From Bradysia coprophila (lineage: Eukaryota > Arthropoda > Insecta > Diptera > Sciaridae), in assembly GCF_014529535.1 (NCBI RefSeq), contig NW_023503509.1, forward strand, positions 558,001 to 622,000: a DNA stretch of 64,000 nt, written 5' to 3'. Under the pieces are notes generated by a model. The model saw only the letters and a list, made by a program, of their open reading frames with translations, made no database searches and had not been told where the DNA came from. Shown here in pieces: positions 38,891 through 50,432 of the stretch (position 1 is its first letter; every line of letters starts with the position of its first letter). Position numbers and translations under genes: made by a program.

Positions 38891-41800
38891 TCATGGTAGC
38901 CTTCCTGTTGCCGATAGGAACCTGTCTAAGATGTCAGGTCCTATTGCAGCAATTTCCGAAGGAACCACCTCGTAGTCTCCGAGCATCCTGCGTCTTAGTT
39001 GAAGAAATTTGGGGCAGTCACATATCAAGTGTGCACCCGTTTCTTCTTCTAGGTCGCAGGAACATCTCGGAGTGTCCGAAAGCCTCAACTTATTCATGTG
39101 CCGATTCAGCCCGCAATGTCCCGTAATCGCTCCTACTACTCTTCTAATGCGATTTCGGTCCATTTTGAGCAAATCTTTGGCCCATTTTTTGTTAGGCTTA
39201 GGGAAGAAGCATTTCGTGTGAACGCCTCCGTTATACGCTTCCCAGCGTTCTGCGTGTTTACGCTTAACCCAGTCTTCCAGTGCTCTTTTACACTCTGACT
39301 GGGGAATCGGAAGGTACGGTTCTGGCCCGTTTGCCTGAGTCGCCGAGCCTTCTTTGGCCAGCTTATCTGCTTCCTCATTTCCCTCCACGCCGGAATGTCC
39401 TGGTACCCAGACCAAATTGATCCGATTGCTCAGACCAAGAAGGTTCAGGTATTCCTTACATTCCTTCACCAGCTTGGAGGTGACTACGGGCGATACGAGT
39501 GCCTTGATCATTCCTATATTGTCAAGACATATAAGGACCTCTTCGCCTTGCGTCCCTATAGGCAGAGTTTCATGTGCTCCCATGAGTGCCGCATAAAGCT
39601 CCGCCTGAGGTACGCTGGCGATCTCTCCCAGGTGGAAGGAATTGCCTAGCCCCGTTTCGGGGGCATACACTCCAGCTCCTGTTCCATTTGGAGTTTTCGA
39701 ACCGTCAGTGAATCTGACTTTACTTCCCCTTGATAGGCCAGTAGGCCAGCCGTTAAGCCAGTCTGCTCTGCCTAAGAAGGTAGCGTCGAATCGCTTCGTG
39801 AAGTCAATCACCGGTGTCATCCGGTCTCTGGGCATACCGAAAACTGGGCTTTCTACAACGCCACATATTTTCCCATGCCCTGCCCGGAAGTTAGAAGTCC
39901 ACAAGCCATTTTGCACCAACCGATCCGCCGTGGCGAAGGCTCTAGCCTGAATTATCAGGTCGAGCGGTGGTACATTCAGCAGTGTCTCCATGGCCGCGGT
40001 AGCTGTGGTCTTCATAGCTCCAGTTATGCAAATGTACACTAGCCTTTGAATTTCCCCTAGCTCTTTCCGCGCTCTCTCTATGTCTAGTCTCGGCCACCAC
40101 ACCACCGACCCATGACATATCATGGGTCTGATGACGGCCTCATAGAGCCACAGAATAGCCTTCGACGGCAGACCCCAATTCCTCCCGAAGGAGTTCTTAC
40201 AGATCCAAAAAGCCGTCAAAGCCTTCTACGTTTTGTCCTTGACGTGAGCAATCCAGTTAAGTTTGCTATCAAGCGTCACTCCCAGGTATTTAACCTGGGG
40301 CGAGAGTTCCACGTTGACGTCGAATAGCCTGATCCTACCCACAAGTTCCGATCCAGTGCGTCTTCTGCTGAAGAGCACCAGGTCGGTCTTTCTAGGATTC
40401 ACTCTCAGGCCCTTCTCGTGGCACCACTTTTCCACAATCTTCAACGCAGCCCTCACACGGTCTCCCAATGTACTCTCAAACTTTCCCCTGATCAAAATCG
40501 TCAGGTCATCCGAGTACCCTTGAGCGTAGATTCCCTCATCATTCAACTTTTTGATGAGGGAGTCTATTACAAGACACCAGAGTATTGGTGATAGTATGCC
40601 TCCTTGAGGGCATCCTTTCGCTACCCAGAGATTGGTCTTATGACCACACACGTGTGATTCAACGGTTCTGTCTCTGAGCATAGCGCTCACCCATCTCACT
40701 ATCACCCTTCCCGCTCCTCTCTCAACCAACGCTTGGCGAATGACATCAAAACTGGTGTTGTCAAAGGCCCCTTCGATGTCCATAAAACATCCCAAGGCCA
40801 CTTCTCCCACCAGCAGTGATTGCTCCACCTTCGCTACCAGCTTATGCAGGGCTGAATCAGTGGACTTGCCTGCTTGGTACGCATGTTGGTTGAAATGAAG
40901 CGGAAACTCCGCCAGAATTTCATCCCTGATGTAGAAATCTATCAGCCTTTCCAAAGTCTTCATAACAAACGACGAAAGGCTGATCGGTCTGAAATCCTTA
41001 GCCGTGCAGTGAGATGGTTTTCCCGGTTTCGGGATGAAAGTTACTTTCACCTTTTCCCATTTGGTCGGTATGTGACCAAGGGCTAAGGAGCTTCGTAATA
41101 CCTCACATAGCGGTTTCAACAGTATCTCTCCACTTTCTTTTAAAAGAGCCGGAAAGATGCCGTCATCACCCGCCGACTTGAACGGTTTGAACTTGCCTAT
41201 AGCCCATCTTAGTCTTTCCATAGTGACAATTCGCCTAGTCAAGGCCCAGTCCTCCTCCGTTGGAGGGAAGATATCTGGTGTTTCAACTTCGGCTTTATCG
41301 CCTCCACAGCCAGGAAAGTGAGCCTCTAGCAAGTGCTTGGCCGTTTCTTCACCACTACCAGTAAAGCTGCCATCAGGCCTCCGTAACGAGCTTGGCAGTA
41401 GCTTAGAGTCCTTAGCGAGAATTTTGTGGATCCTGGCATAATCTGGAACATATTCCATTTCTGCGCAGAACCTCCTCCAAGCCTCTTTAGCTCTGTGCAA
41501 AACTGTCTTTCTGAAAGCCTTCTGGGCCTCTTTATACGTGGCCCAGTCTGTATCCGTGGCCGTTCTCATGGCCTTATTCCACGCTCTTCTAGCTCTGAGT
41601 CTAAGTCTTTCTACCTCGGCGCTCCAGAGCTTGCCATCACTTTTCCGAACAGCCTTCGTTTCCGGACATGCGGATTCATAGGCTTTCGTCAGCAGCCACG
41701 TGATTTCCTCCACAGCCTCATTCAGTTCAGCCGAGGATTTAGGCATGATCTCCTCAAGCCTTCTTTCCACATGCTGCTTTAGAAACATCCTATATTGCTC

Positions 41801-42529
41801 CCAGTTTGTCCTTCTGGGGTTTCTGAACCTCACTACCTTTGTCACCCACCCTTTCAAGCTGAACCTGATAGTTCTATGATCTGAAAAGCTGAGCGTCAGA
41901 GAGACCTTCCACGAATGGATTTGATCCGCTAAGTCCTCCGATGCAAGAGTGAGGTCCAGTACTTCTCTTCGATTCCTAGTCACAAACGTCGGAATGTTTC
42001 CTCTGTTCATGATACTAAGATTCGTATCTGCTATGAACTGGAGCAAGAGAGTTCCTCTTCGATTGATGTCCGTACTTCCCCAGACCGTATGATGTGAATT
42101 CGCATCACAGCCCAGAACAATAGGGACCCCTTTCTCTTTTGAGAATTCAATTGCTCTAGTCAAAAGCTCAGTGTACGGCGTTTCGGCCGTATCGGGCATG
42201 TAACAAGATCCCACTAGAAAGTCTCCACCGTAAGCGATTTCACGAGTGATTCTTACCACAGTGGTATCTTCATCCGAAAATTGTCGCATGAGCATCGCTT
42301 CGAGGATAGGGGCCACATAGATAGCCGCTCTGGTCCTGCCACCGTTGCCAGCGCTAAAGACTCTATTCCTATATAGACCGAAGCCCATTATTTTAGAGTT
42401 ATTTACCCAGGGTTCCTGGATCATTGCTACATTTGTATGCCCCACTGCTATGTCACGGCAAACATTCACTGTGGCAGCTTTGCAGTGGTGCAAGTTGATC
42501 TGTGCAAATTTTATCTCTCTAGTATCCAT
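38891..42529 (-). CDS. Retrotransposon ORF2: endonuclease, reverse transcriptase, RNase H (one in-frame TAG)
   Basis: The frame spans 1213 codons and is broken only by TAG at 40228-40226, between the transcriptase and RNase H parts. The frame is the same on both sides, so this is a substitution, not a frameshift. The endonuclease (about 1-230) shows QINLHHCKAA, IQEPW, GCDANSHHTVWGS and SDHRTIRF. The reverse transcriptase (about 440-730) shows DFRPISLSSF, FMDIEGAFDN, CPQGGILSPILW and YSDDL; the last has serine where alanine is common. RNase H after the stop shows FTDGSK, QAELYAALMG, LDNIGMI and NEEADKLAKEG, the expected D-E-D-D. A cysteine/histidine cluster (CSCDLEEETGAHLICDC) follows near the end. 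It mediates target-primed reverse transcription in the nucleus. If the TAG is not read through, RNase H would be lost. Confidence 0.85.
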
Positions 42530-42568
42530 TTGGAGACTGAGGTAGGGTTAAAAAGACGGTAGTCCTTT

Positions 42569-44131
42569 TTATGAAGTCTCCTTTTCAGGACAGGTAGCGT
42601 TCCTCTCGGTAGAGGGGTCCACTCTCCGTGTCACCATGCCTTCACCAACTGTAGGCCTAACGGTTCCAGTCTTTCGACTAGCCCCTGTCAGTTCCAAGTT
42701 GGATCGTGCTGGAGTGTGTGTCCGATTTCTCGGAGTAGCCGATTTACCAGCCTTAGCCTTGCGACTTAGGACTGGAGTATCAGCCTTTCCGGAGAACGGA
42801 TTCTTGCCTCTGAGGTCCGTAACTTGGGTCGGTCCTATTGAGATTTCAGTCGAAGACAAAACCGCTGATGTGGCCTCAGTTGTAGGAGCCACAACTTCAG
42901 TCGATTCAGTGGTTTTGAGTGACTTAAAAGCCTCTGTCAACACCGAACCGGAAGGTGCAGCCACTACATTCGAGGCCATTGGTGCAGGGTTTGTATCGTT
43001 TTTGTCTGTCGTCGATGGTCCAGCCGTCAATTGGCTTCTGACGCCAGCTCCATCATTCGATTTGTCCAATTTGAACTCGATTTCGTTCAGCAGCCAGAAA
43101 GCTTTGAAGCCTCTAGCCCGAAGCAGTTCAACGGAAGTTTCGTCTACCTTAAGGTAGAATTTCGTGCTGTTGCCTCTGTTCTGAAAATGTTTTATTTCCC
43201 AATGCCGCGTTCTCAGAAACGGGTTGTGTGAACGAAGCACGTCCATAAAATATGACGCCGTCGTCGGCCAAGGAACAACAACAGTCATTCGAAGCAGCCG
43301 AATGGGTTCACGCATGGCTTCCCATTCAGCCTCCGTGACTACCTTCAACGACGCTTTTCTCCAGGGCTTGAGCTTCGGTACTATCGAACGGAGCCAATCG
43401 ACCGTCCTTATGTCAGCACATTTAAGCCCCAGTCCCGACTCGCCTTCTTCAAAGTCTCGAAAACTGGGTGCCATCGTGCCCGAACCGAAAAATTGTTCAA
43501 GCTCCCAGATTATGTTGCCCCTGACAGCTTCCACTTGCGTGTGGTTCAGGGTCGTGTTCGCTCCCACCACATAATAAATCATTGAATCTAGGACCACCGA
43601 TTTAAAGGTAGCGGTAGCCTGGTTCGATGGGGGCGTCTGGTTCAGAATTCGTTTTGAAGGCGGAGTTACACCGTCTTCTCCGTTCAGACTTCTATCTCTC
43701 TTTCTCAAATTCTGGTCCGTAGATCGAACATTTTGCGGAACCGGATCTGGATTTGCTAAGGCCTCTGTAGCCTCTTTGGCCTTGCGTCTCCGTTTCTTTT
43801 CGGCTCCACACAAGTTCTTTCTCTTTTTACGTGGCCTCAGACTAGACCGATCGTTCCCAGCCGTGGCATTTTCTGCCTTTTTCGCAGAGTCCGAGTCGGT
43901 CGGTATGTCTTTGGTACGCTCCTGACTTGGCGGCCAAGCGATCTTACCGATGATGACGGTCGTATTGTCCTGTGGCTCGTCCTTTTCTAAGTCGTCGTCG
44001 CAGAACGTTTCCAACACATCCTCATCTTTACCGCTAGAAATTCCGTCCCCGTCTGTCGCATGCCTTGAGTCGGTCTCAACAAATTCCATTCCCGAAGCAG
44101 CATTATTTCCGACGCGGACCGTTTCCTCCAT
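42569..44131 (-). CDS. Retrotransposon ORF1 (nucleic-acid-binding, gag-like)
   Basis: The intact frame has 520 codons and ends in TAA, 39 bases before ORF2. The N-terminal third is charged and low-complexity, with a basic stretch near RPRKKRKNL and EKKRRRKAKEA that could be a nuclear-localisation or RNA-binding segment. A compact central region (about 185-355) includes YYVVGANTTLNH, VPWPTTASYFMDVLRSHNPF and FKAFWLLNEIEFKL. It resembles the uncharacterised DUF4780-type domain of insect retroelements; that assignment is from memory of the family. The C-terminal third is rich in S/T/A. I see no CCHC zinc knuckles, which many related ORF1 proteins have. It likely packages element RNA. The opposite-strand frames here are shadows. 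Confidence 0.75.
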   Translation of the reverse strand: MEETVRVGNNAASGMEFVETDSRHATDGDGISSGKDEDVLETFCDDDLEKDEPQDNTTVIIGKIAWPPSQERTKDIPTDSDSAKKAENATAGNDRSSLRPRKKRKNLCGAEKKRRRKAKEATEALANPDPVPQNVRSTDQNLRKRDRSLNGEDGVTPPSKRILNQTPPSNQATATFKSVVLDSMIYYVVGANTTLNHTQVEAVRGNIIWELEQFFGSGTMAPSFRDFEEGESGLGLKCADIRTVDWLRSIVPKLKPWRKASLKVVTEAEWEAMREPIRLLRMTVVVPWPTTASYFMDVLRSHNPFLRTRHWEIKHFQNRGNSTKFYLKVDETSVELLRARGFKAFWLLNEIEFKLDKSNDGAGVRSQLTAGPSTTDKNDTNPAPMASNVVAAPSGSVLTEAFKSLKTTESTEVVAPTTEATSAVLSSTEISIGPTQVTDLRGKNPFSGKADTPVLSRKAKAGKSATPRNRTHTPARSNLELTGASRKTGTVRPTVGEGMVTRRVDPSTERNATCPEKETS

Positions 44132-44716
44132 TTCCGTTGAAAAGGGAGTAATTTCGCACGACCAAAACCGTTAATTCGACTTCTCGGAACAAAACTTTTA
44201 CCGAAACGCGAAAAAATACGACTTTAAGACACACGCGCGGTAACAGTTCAGCCGAATTTGCAACACCGTTCTCAAAACTTGTCTGACAACACTGTAATAC
44301 GTCAGTGCGCTGTCACCAAAATTTTTTCTTCCTTTAACCTCCAAAAACTTTTCACTTTTCAAACGATAAATTTAGCCCAAAAACCTTTCGTTTCGACAAA
44401 ACTCCACGTTTCCGGCGTTCACCGACCGTCAAGCTACTATCCGATTCAATTTTCACTGTCCAATTCGTTCGCAAAACAACAATTTTTTCACAGTTTAACA
44501 CTCCAACTCGTTTCCACTTGTTGCGCATTCAACCGTCAACTGTCAACCAGTCAGTTTCCTAACAACATTGGCATGTATGGCCAGGAAATTTTAGGTCTAA
44601 GAAAATACATTCAATTGTCTTTTCTATGCTCGTTGAGGGATGTAAATGACATGGTTGTGAGTTGTTATGAGTTGTTTCCGATGTTTACATGTTGCCAGAA
44701 AGACTATTTATCAAAC

Positions 44717-44744
44717 TTAAACTTAAAACTTAAACTTAAACTTG
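44717..44744 (+). repeat. ACTTAA-type short tandem repeat
   Basis: About four units of AACTTAA with a one-base length variant. A simple microsatellite. Confidence 0.6.
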
Positions 44745-45183
44745 ATATTCAGAATCAACCTAATATTTCAAGCTCAAGCTTGACAATTTTAGTCTCACAA
44801 AGAGTCTTCATCGGAAAAGAATGGTACGCAGCGCAAAGCCCTGATAATGACCGGAACCCAAGTCATTGTAAAAGAAGATCTGGAAATTGTTCTCCTCCGA
44901 ATCTTACTTACTTACTTTACAGTCAACAATATCTCAAATATCTCATATCTTATGATTTCCACGTTTTCAATGAATTCCCCACATTCCACACAGCTCACAC
45001 TCTGTGTATCAGTATTCAGTATGATCCGCTGTGGTTGCCAAGGTTGTATATTATTAGGAGGTTGCGCCAACAGCCTTTTTTCGTGGTGACACTAAATCAA
45101 AAATAAATGGTCGCTGGTGTGTTGTGTTTCAAGTATGTTGAATTCTTCGTTGTGACATTAACGCAAAAAAGAAGTGACAGCTG

Positions 45184-45228
45184 CTTGGCTTCAATCGAAG
45201 TTGTCGGCTTGGCTTCAATCGAAGTTGT
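45184..45228 (+). repeat. Two perfect 21-bp direct repeats, period 24
   Basis: CTTGGCTTCAATCGAAGTTG followed by T occurs at 45184 and again at 45208, with CGG between copies. Confidence 0.7.
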
Positions 45229-46885
45229 AGCTTAAATCGTGTGGACTACGGCCCTCGCTTCGCTCTCAAACCCCTTAACTTTCTTTCTTTTCATTCGCTT
45301 ACGTTAACAAGGCAAAGTCACATAACAAGAAAAATACTATTGAAATAGATTCAAAAATTCGTCAGCAGCAAAATCGTTTGTTAGACCAAAGTATCGTTCC
45401 ATTTTTCATCAAGCAACTTTTTTTTAATCGGTCGAGAATTACCCATTTTCGAATTTGACCTCTAGATTTCAATCTTTCATCGAATGCAAAAAGGGTTTTT
45501 GAAAATCGGTTGTGATTTAGTGAAGTTATTGTGTTAACAAAGGTACAAACAAAATGTTTACATTTAATTAAACTACGTTTGTAACAAACGGGGCAAATGT
45601 AGATCGCATAGTGACGTAGACCACACCAGCTGAAAGAACACCAGAAATTGCTAGATGTGCTTACTACATGTTCTACATGTTCTTAAATTAAATGAAGTAA
45701 TAGATTCGAGTATTACACAGCGTGTTGAACACTTTGTCTTATAGCGTATTGATCTTCGAAGATTGAAGGTGCTGTTGTGTGAATATTTTTTATTTGAAAA
45801 GGAAAATACAAGCACATTTGAATGCTGGGCTGGAATTGTGTAACTAATGCCTGCCGAACACATTTCTTTCATTTTAATAACACAGACGTCAACTGTATGT
45901 ACATTTTTAGTTCTTACCTTACTGATATCGCGGTGAACTATAAAATAAATGGAAATGCACAATTCATCGTTCTCATTAATTTGATTGAAATGAAAACACG
46001 ATGGTCAAAAGCGAGAAGTTTCGTTTAATGATTAATGGAAAACACGATATTTCGCAAAACATAGTCATTAGTGCGCGTGCAACAGACATCTAATTCTTGC
46101 ACAAAGCTTCATTAATAAAACACAGAAAAAAGAAACATTTTTGCATTCATTTTTTGTGATAGGCGAGAGATATATGCTGGGAATCAACCATCAACTCGGT
46201 AAAATAATATGTGCACTCTAATGCACTGAATGAAGGTATATATACCTACCTATAGATACTGTCAGTTCGATATTACACATAATATAAACACTTTTCAGAA
46301 AAAATTATCTTTCCAAGAATGAAAACTGTCTTATCCAATTCATAAACTGAGTTGTTTGACCAAAGAGATTATCGTGTAGATTGTCAAGCTATCATCTCTT
46401 CATCTCTTTACATTATGTTTTTCATAAATTTACTCTCCTTATTTAACTTGTAATAATATGCCCACATTTCATGTTGATTTTGATTTTTATTTATTACATT
46501 TTCGCACGCTGTTCGAGCATTTTAGTTATATATTTGTAATATTGAGCATCAAAAGTAATTGATTTTCACTATCGTAACGTTAATATATAAACGGCAACGT
46601 ATAAATCTGATATAGAAAGAAGCCGAGTTGAATTGGAAATTGTTGAATTGATTAGGTGTTACTCTAAAGCGCCATCTACTTTCTGAATTTCTGCCGACAC
46701 AACCGTTGGTAAAATGTCCTCATGAATAAAAAATATTTGGGATGATAACAGTTCCCAATTTTTATTTAGACCCTCGTTGCTAAATATTAGGAAGATAGGG
46801 CTATCCATATACAGGCCACAATTGTAGATGATAAGACGACAAAACGCCATTTTGCCAACTCTCTTGTATACAGCTCTATGGTTCT

Positions 46886-47130
46886 GAGGGATTCTTTTGA
46901 ATTTCGACTGACCGAAATCGGCGCTATTTTTTCCACGACTTTTTTATATATGCCTAGTTAGGCCTTGGTGCCTAGGCCCCAAAACCAGTCTCAGATATTT
47001 TTGATCTTCCTTACCTGGTTGGTTGTAAGTGGCCAAAAGTCGAAAAATGGGGTTCCGTAGTCCGGATTTCATTTCCGAAAGGTGACGAGGACACGGGCGT
47101 GTGTGGGTTCGTTGGAAAGCTGAGGTCAAG
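46886..47130 (+). repeat. Diverged half of the large fold-back family
   Basis: GAGGGATTCTTTTGAATTTC, ACCGAAATCGG, ACTTTTTTATAT, GCCTAG and CCCAAAACCA occur in the same order as in the left arm of the palindrome at 52729-53656. No inverted partner arm is present here. Confidence 0.55.
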
Positions 47131-47384
47131 TACTCCTGGGGCAAATATTAACTTCATAAAATTTGCTGATTATCGGACGAAAATATGACTTCCGGAAAAT
47201 TTCTCGAAATCAAAGTAACCTCGGTGAAATGCAATTATTTGATTAAATTATTACTTATTATGAATGTGGAGGACCTCAGCTTTACAGCGATACCCATATT
47301 TAGTATATTACACAATACGAAAAACATTTGTTCTACGACTTTTAGATTTGGGTCCTAGGAGGGCCCTAACGAGGGTAGACCTAG

Positions 47385-47651
47385 TGTGTATCTCGGTCAT
47401 CTCATATAGTAGAAAATCCAAATTGGTACCAAAATGAAGGTATTGGTGCCAAATGGCGAATGAAATTTTAAAATAAATTTTTTAGTTAAAGACCTGTCGT
47501 TCCAGACAAATCAAATTTTCGAAATTTCAACTTTCACGAGAGGCCTTTCAATAAAAATTTAATTTTAAAATTTCATTCGCCATTTGACACCAATACCTTC
47601 ATTTTGGCACCAATTTGGATTTTCTACTATATGAGATGGCCGAGATACACA
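47385..47651. repeat. Fold-back repeat with arms of about 90 bp
   Basis: The left arm (47385-47476) runs from TGTGTATCTCGGTCATCTCA to GCGAATGAAATTTTAAAAT. The right arm (47561-47651) is its inverse, ending TGAGATGGCCGAGATACACA. The loop is about 85 bases, and mismatches are few. Confidence 0.75.
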
Positions 47652-47827
47652 TATCTTTTCTGTAAAGTGGTATAACTTCAGAACATGATCTGAACAAAAG
47701 AAGTAGCAGATTGAATAATCAATCGGGTGCCTTTGTTGTGAAAACTCCGTGTTTACCTCGGAGATAAAAGTGAAAGTTGCGTTTTTTCGGGTGACTCACT
47801 ACCCTCGTAATAGTGTAGATTACATAC

Positions 47828-47926
47828 TTGTGCGAAAAATCGTTGTTTTGAAGAGTGTGGAGTTTGTATGCTGAGCCGAAGTCGAAGTATACAACCACAC
47901 GAGTCAAAACAACGATTTCCGCACAA
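47828..47926. repeat. Fold-back with arms of about 32 bp, copy 2 of the GTGTGG...CCACAC family
   Basis: TTGTGCGAAAAATCGTTGTT pairs with AACAACGATTTCCGCACAA. The inner GTGTGGAGTTTG pairs with the CCACAC side around GAGCCGAAG. Related to 27880-27930. Confidence 0.65.
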
Positions 47927-48041
47927 TTATGTAGTTTATTTTACCTCTTAAGTGCGGCGAAAGTGAATTTTTCTTTTGCGGGCCCCTTGCGAAAAATCAA
48001 TTTTCGCAGCACATAGGAGGTAATAGTACATTACTATACCA

Positions 48042-48144
48042 GTGAAGTAATTTGATATATCGTATCCAGATGAGTAAAAGTATCCGAGGGCTTCAGCACG
48101 AGGTACTTTTACTCATCGTGATACGAGATATCAAATTATTTCAC
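48042..48144. repeat. Near-perfect palindrome of about 100 bp
   Basis: GTGAAGTAATTTGATATATC and ATGAGTAAAAGTA are inverted as TACTTTTACTCATCG and GATATCAAATTATTTCAC. The centre is CCGAGGGCTTCAGCACGAGG. A half copy lies at about 37053-37130. Confidence 0.7.
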
Positions 48145-50041
48145 GTGTAAAGTATAACGTTTTACTTTACGAGTGAGGGAAAAGGTTTTTACTAGTGAGG
48201 GAATAGCCACATTACCTCACTAGTAAAGTAAAACAATTTTCCATTTTTCCTGCCTTGATGAACAAACCCAACAAACCACTATTCTTAAACTTATCATCCT
48301 TCAAACTGTATTGTATTTCAATCTTTCAGGCGACAGTTTAGGTATGCATTCTGATAAAAATTTTAAATCCGGACTGCTTCTGAAAATAATTTGTTCATAT
48401 TGAAAGTGCGACCTGTCGATATATAATTTCATTCATTTTATTGTATACAAGTCCAAGTAAATAAAAAAAATCATTTTATGGAAAAAATGAAATTATCGAA
48501 GGAAATGTGTGGCATTGCTGAAAATTATTCTTTAATTAACTTTATTGAACACAGCAGAATCAAAATCATAAATTAACTTCGTATCATATTACCAAAGTCG
48601 CACGCACTTCGTGGCGGATAATTTATTGATAAAAAGTGTTGACATCGATTAACTTCTTTCTCGGATCAAAAAATTTTACCACACAAGCGCACAGTCGTAT
48701 TAATAATTATCATAAAAAATACCTCTCTGATAAGATGTGTGTAGTATAAAGCTTATTGAAGTTATGCACATAAAATTTGTATTTTATATCCGAACGAGAA
48801 AATAATCAATAAAAAAAGATCGTCGTCGTCAGTTCTGTTGTAAATGGTGTGGTGGGTGCTATTTCCTTCTTTCTTTTTTTTATTCATTTTCTTTGTTAAG
48901 TGAAATACTTGTAAAATTGTAATTAATGAACCATCGCCGCTGTGATGAGTAACAAAATCATAACAACATTTTAACATTCGAAATTTAATCGGTCAACGTA
49001 TAAAATTAATGATTTATTCATTTAGAGTGTGTTGGGATGGTGTGCGTGTGTGTGCTTGGTATGCTATTTATACCCGTTTAGAGAGGGTCAAACGTCGGCC
49101 CACCTTTTTCTTGATTTGTGGAATTCTTCGTTTTTTTTATTTACGGAATTATACATGGCTCAGCTGTTTTGTTAAAGATGAATAGCACGTAACGACGAAA
49201 CGTTTGAAGAGTTGTGGGATTTTTGTCAATTTTATGCTGTTAGAATAGCTTTCGGAGTCATGCTGCTATTGAAAGGTTACAAATTTATAAGTGTTCCGAT
49301 TACGTAGCAGAATCAGCACAAAGCATGGAGCTAGATGACATTTAAGACGGCTTCCAAGTAACGTTAACTAATATTGTTACAGAGCCTTATGTAAAGGCTT
49401 TTCCAATTACCAACAAACTCACTCTTTAACTCTCGTGTCTGTGTCTAGTTAATAAGGAGAAATCATTTATTTAACAAAAAAAAAAAAAGCTGCTGCCATC
49501 ATATTGAAGGATGCTTTGTTACACAGCGTACCGATCTATCACAAGACATTCTTCATGCTAAAATTGCGTCGTTTTGTTTGATTTTAGATTAATCAGATTT
49601 TTTAAAGTCAATTGTAAATATGATTATTAATAATGGAAATAGTTTTGATTAGAATCGTTTCAGAAATGTCCTTCAGTTTATCACAGTTAAGAGGCATCGG
49701 TACTTTTTCATACCACAAAACCCGAAAAAACGACTCGAAAACTGTCGATGTATCTCTTAGGAAATCATATAAAATGATTCGAATATGCTTCAGAAAGGTA
49801 ATTTGGACTTTCGTCGTTGGAATTGCGGTCTTACATTTTCCAGAAATTAATAAAAAAATGTTATAAAATAATGAAATTAAAGTACCTCTGTTTTGAGCTA
49901 AAATTTTCACAAAACTGCTCACTTTCCTGACAACACTAAAAATATCACAACACAAGAGTGTACTATAGGTGAATTTTTTTTTTAATCGGACACACCATTT
50001 TTGTTTCCGGGCGTTTATGGTGCGGTGGCGGGACATTTCCA

Positions 50042-50192
50042 CACCGTCAATATCGTCAGGAACATTATCGTTTTTTAGACGATACTATCGTCCAAAAAAA
50101 CTATATTATCGTCCAAAAAACGATACTACCGATTTTTAGACGATACTATCGTCTAGAAAACGATAGTATCGTTACTGACGATATTGACCGTG
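50042..50192. repeat. Small fold-back with internal CGATACTATCG hairpins
   Basis: The termini CACCGTCAATATCGTCAGGA and TGACGATATTGACCGTG are inverted copies. Between them, blocks such as ACGATACTATCGTC recur, spaced by A or T runs, so several nested hairpins can form. Confidence 0.65.
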
Positions 50193-50432
50193 TAGTTATG
50201 TCGCCTCATGTTATGTATCGATAGGGAATTTCAAGGTGATCATTTCGTTGAAGAAGTGTTTTTTTTTAAACGACCTCTCCGGCTCGGGGCGACTCTAAGA
50301 AAATTTCAAAATCATGACTTTTTCAGAAAATTTTACCCCGAAATGAAACGACCCGGTCGGTTTTGATCTAATGTTAGTTTGTAGAGAATGTGACAAAATG
50401 TGAATCATTGTGAATGACGCGGTGCGAGATTT

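Larger units (their letters stand above)
38780..44560 (-). mobile_element. Nearly complete non-LTR retrotransposon, LOA/Jockey-superfamily type
   Basis: Two reading frames lie in the order ORF1 (44131-42569) and ORF2 (42529-38891), separated by 39 bases. ORF2 has an APE-type endonuclease, reverse transcriptase and RNase H, as in LOA-like Jockey-superfamily elements. The sequence is richer in G+C than its surroundings. About 400 bases upstream of ORF1 would be the 5' UTR, and about 100 bases follow ORF2. The exact ends are estimates: I found neither a clean poly(A) tail on the minus strand nor a target-site duplication. Only one in-frame stop was found across about 5.2 kb of coding sequence, so insertion was recent. 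Confidence 0.85.
44561..50432. other. Repeat-rich non-coding DNA
   Basis: No intact gene. The block contains fold-back elements at 47385, 47828, 48042 and 50042, a terminal fragment at 46886 related to the large palindrome at 52729, and small tandem repeats at 44717 and 45184. The 282-codon plus-strand frame 44258-45106 begins inside the retrotransposon 5' region and shows no domain. The 144-codon minus frame 49608-50042 overlaps the edge of a fold-back. Confidence 0.5.

Noticed and set aside
42636..43574. Plus-strand frames of 173 and 116 codons
   Set aside because: Shadows of retrotransposon ORF1 on the other strand.
44258..45106. 282-codon plus-strand open frame
   Set aside because: It starts antisense to the retrotransposon 5' region, crosses out of the element, and has low-complexity composition with no domain.
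49608..50042. 144-codon minus-strand frame
   Set aside because: No domain; it overlaps a fold-back edge and AT-rich sequence.
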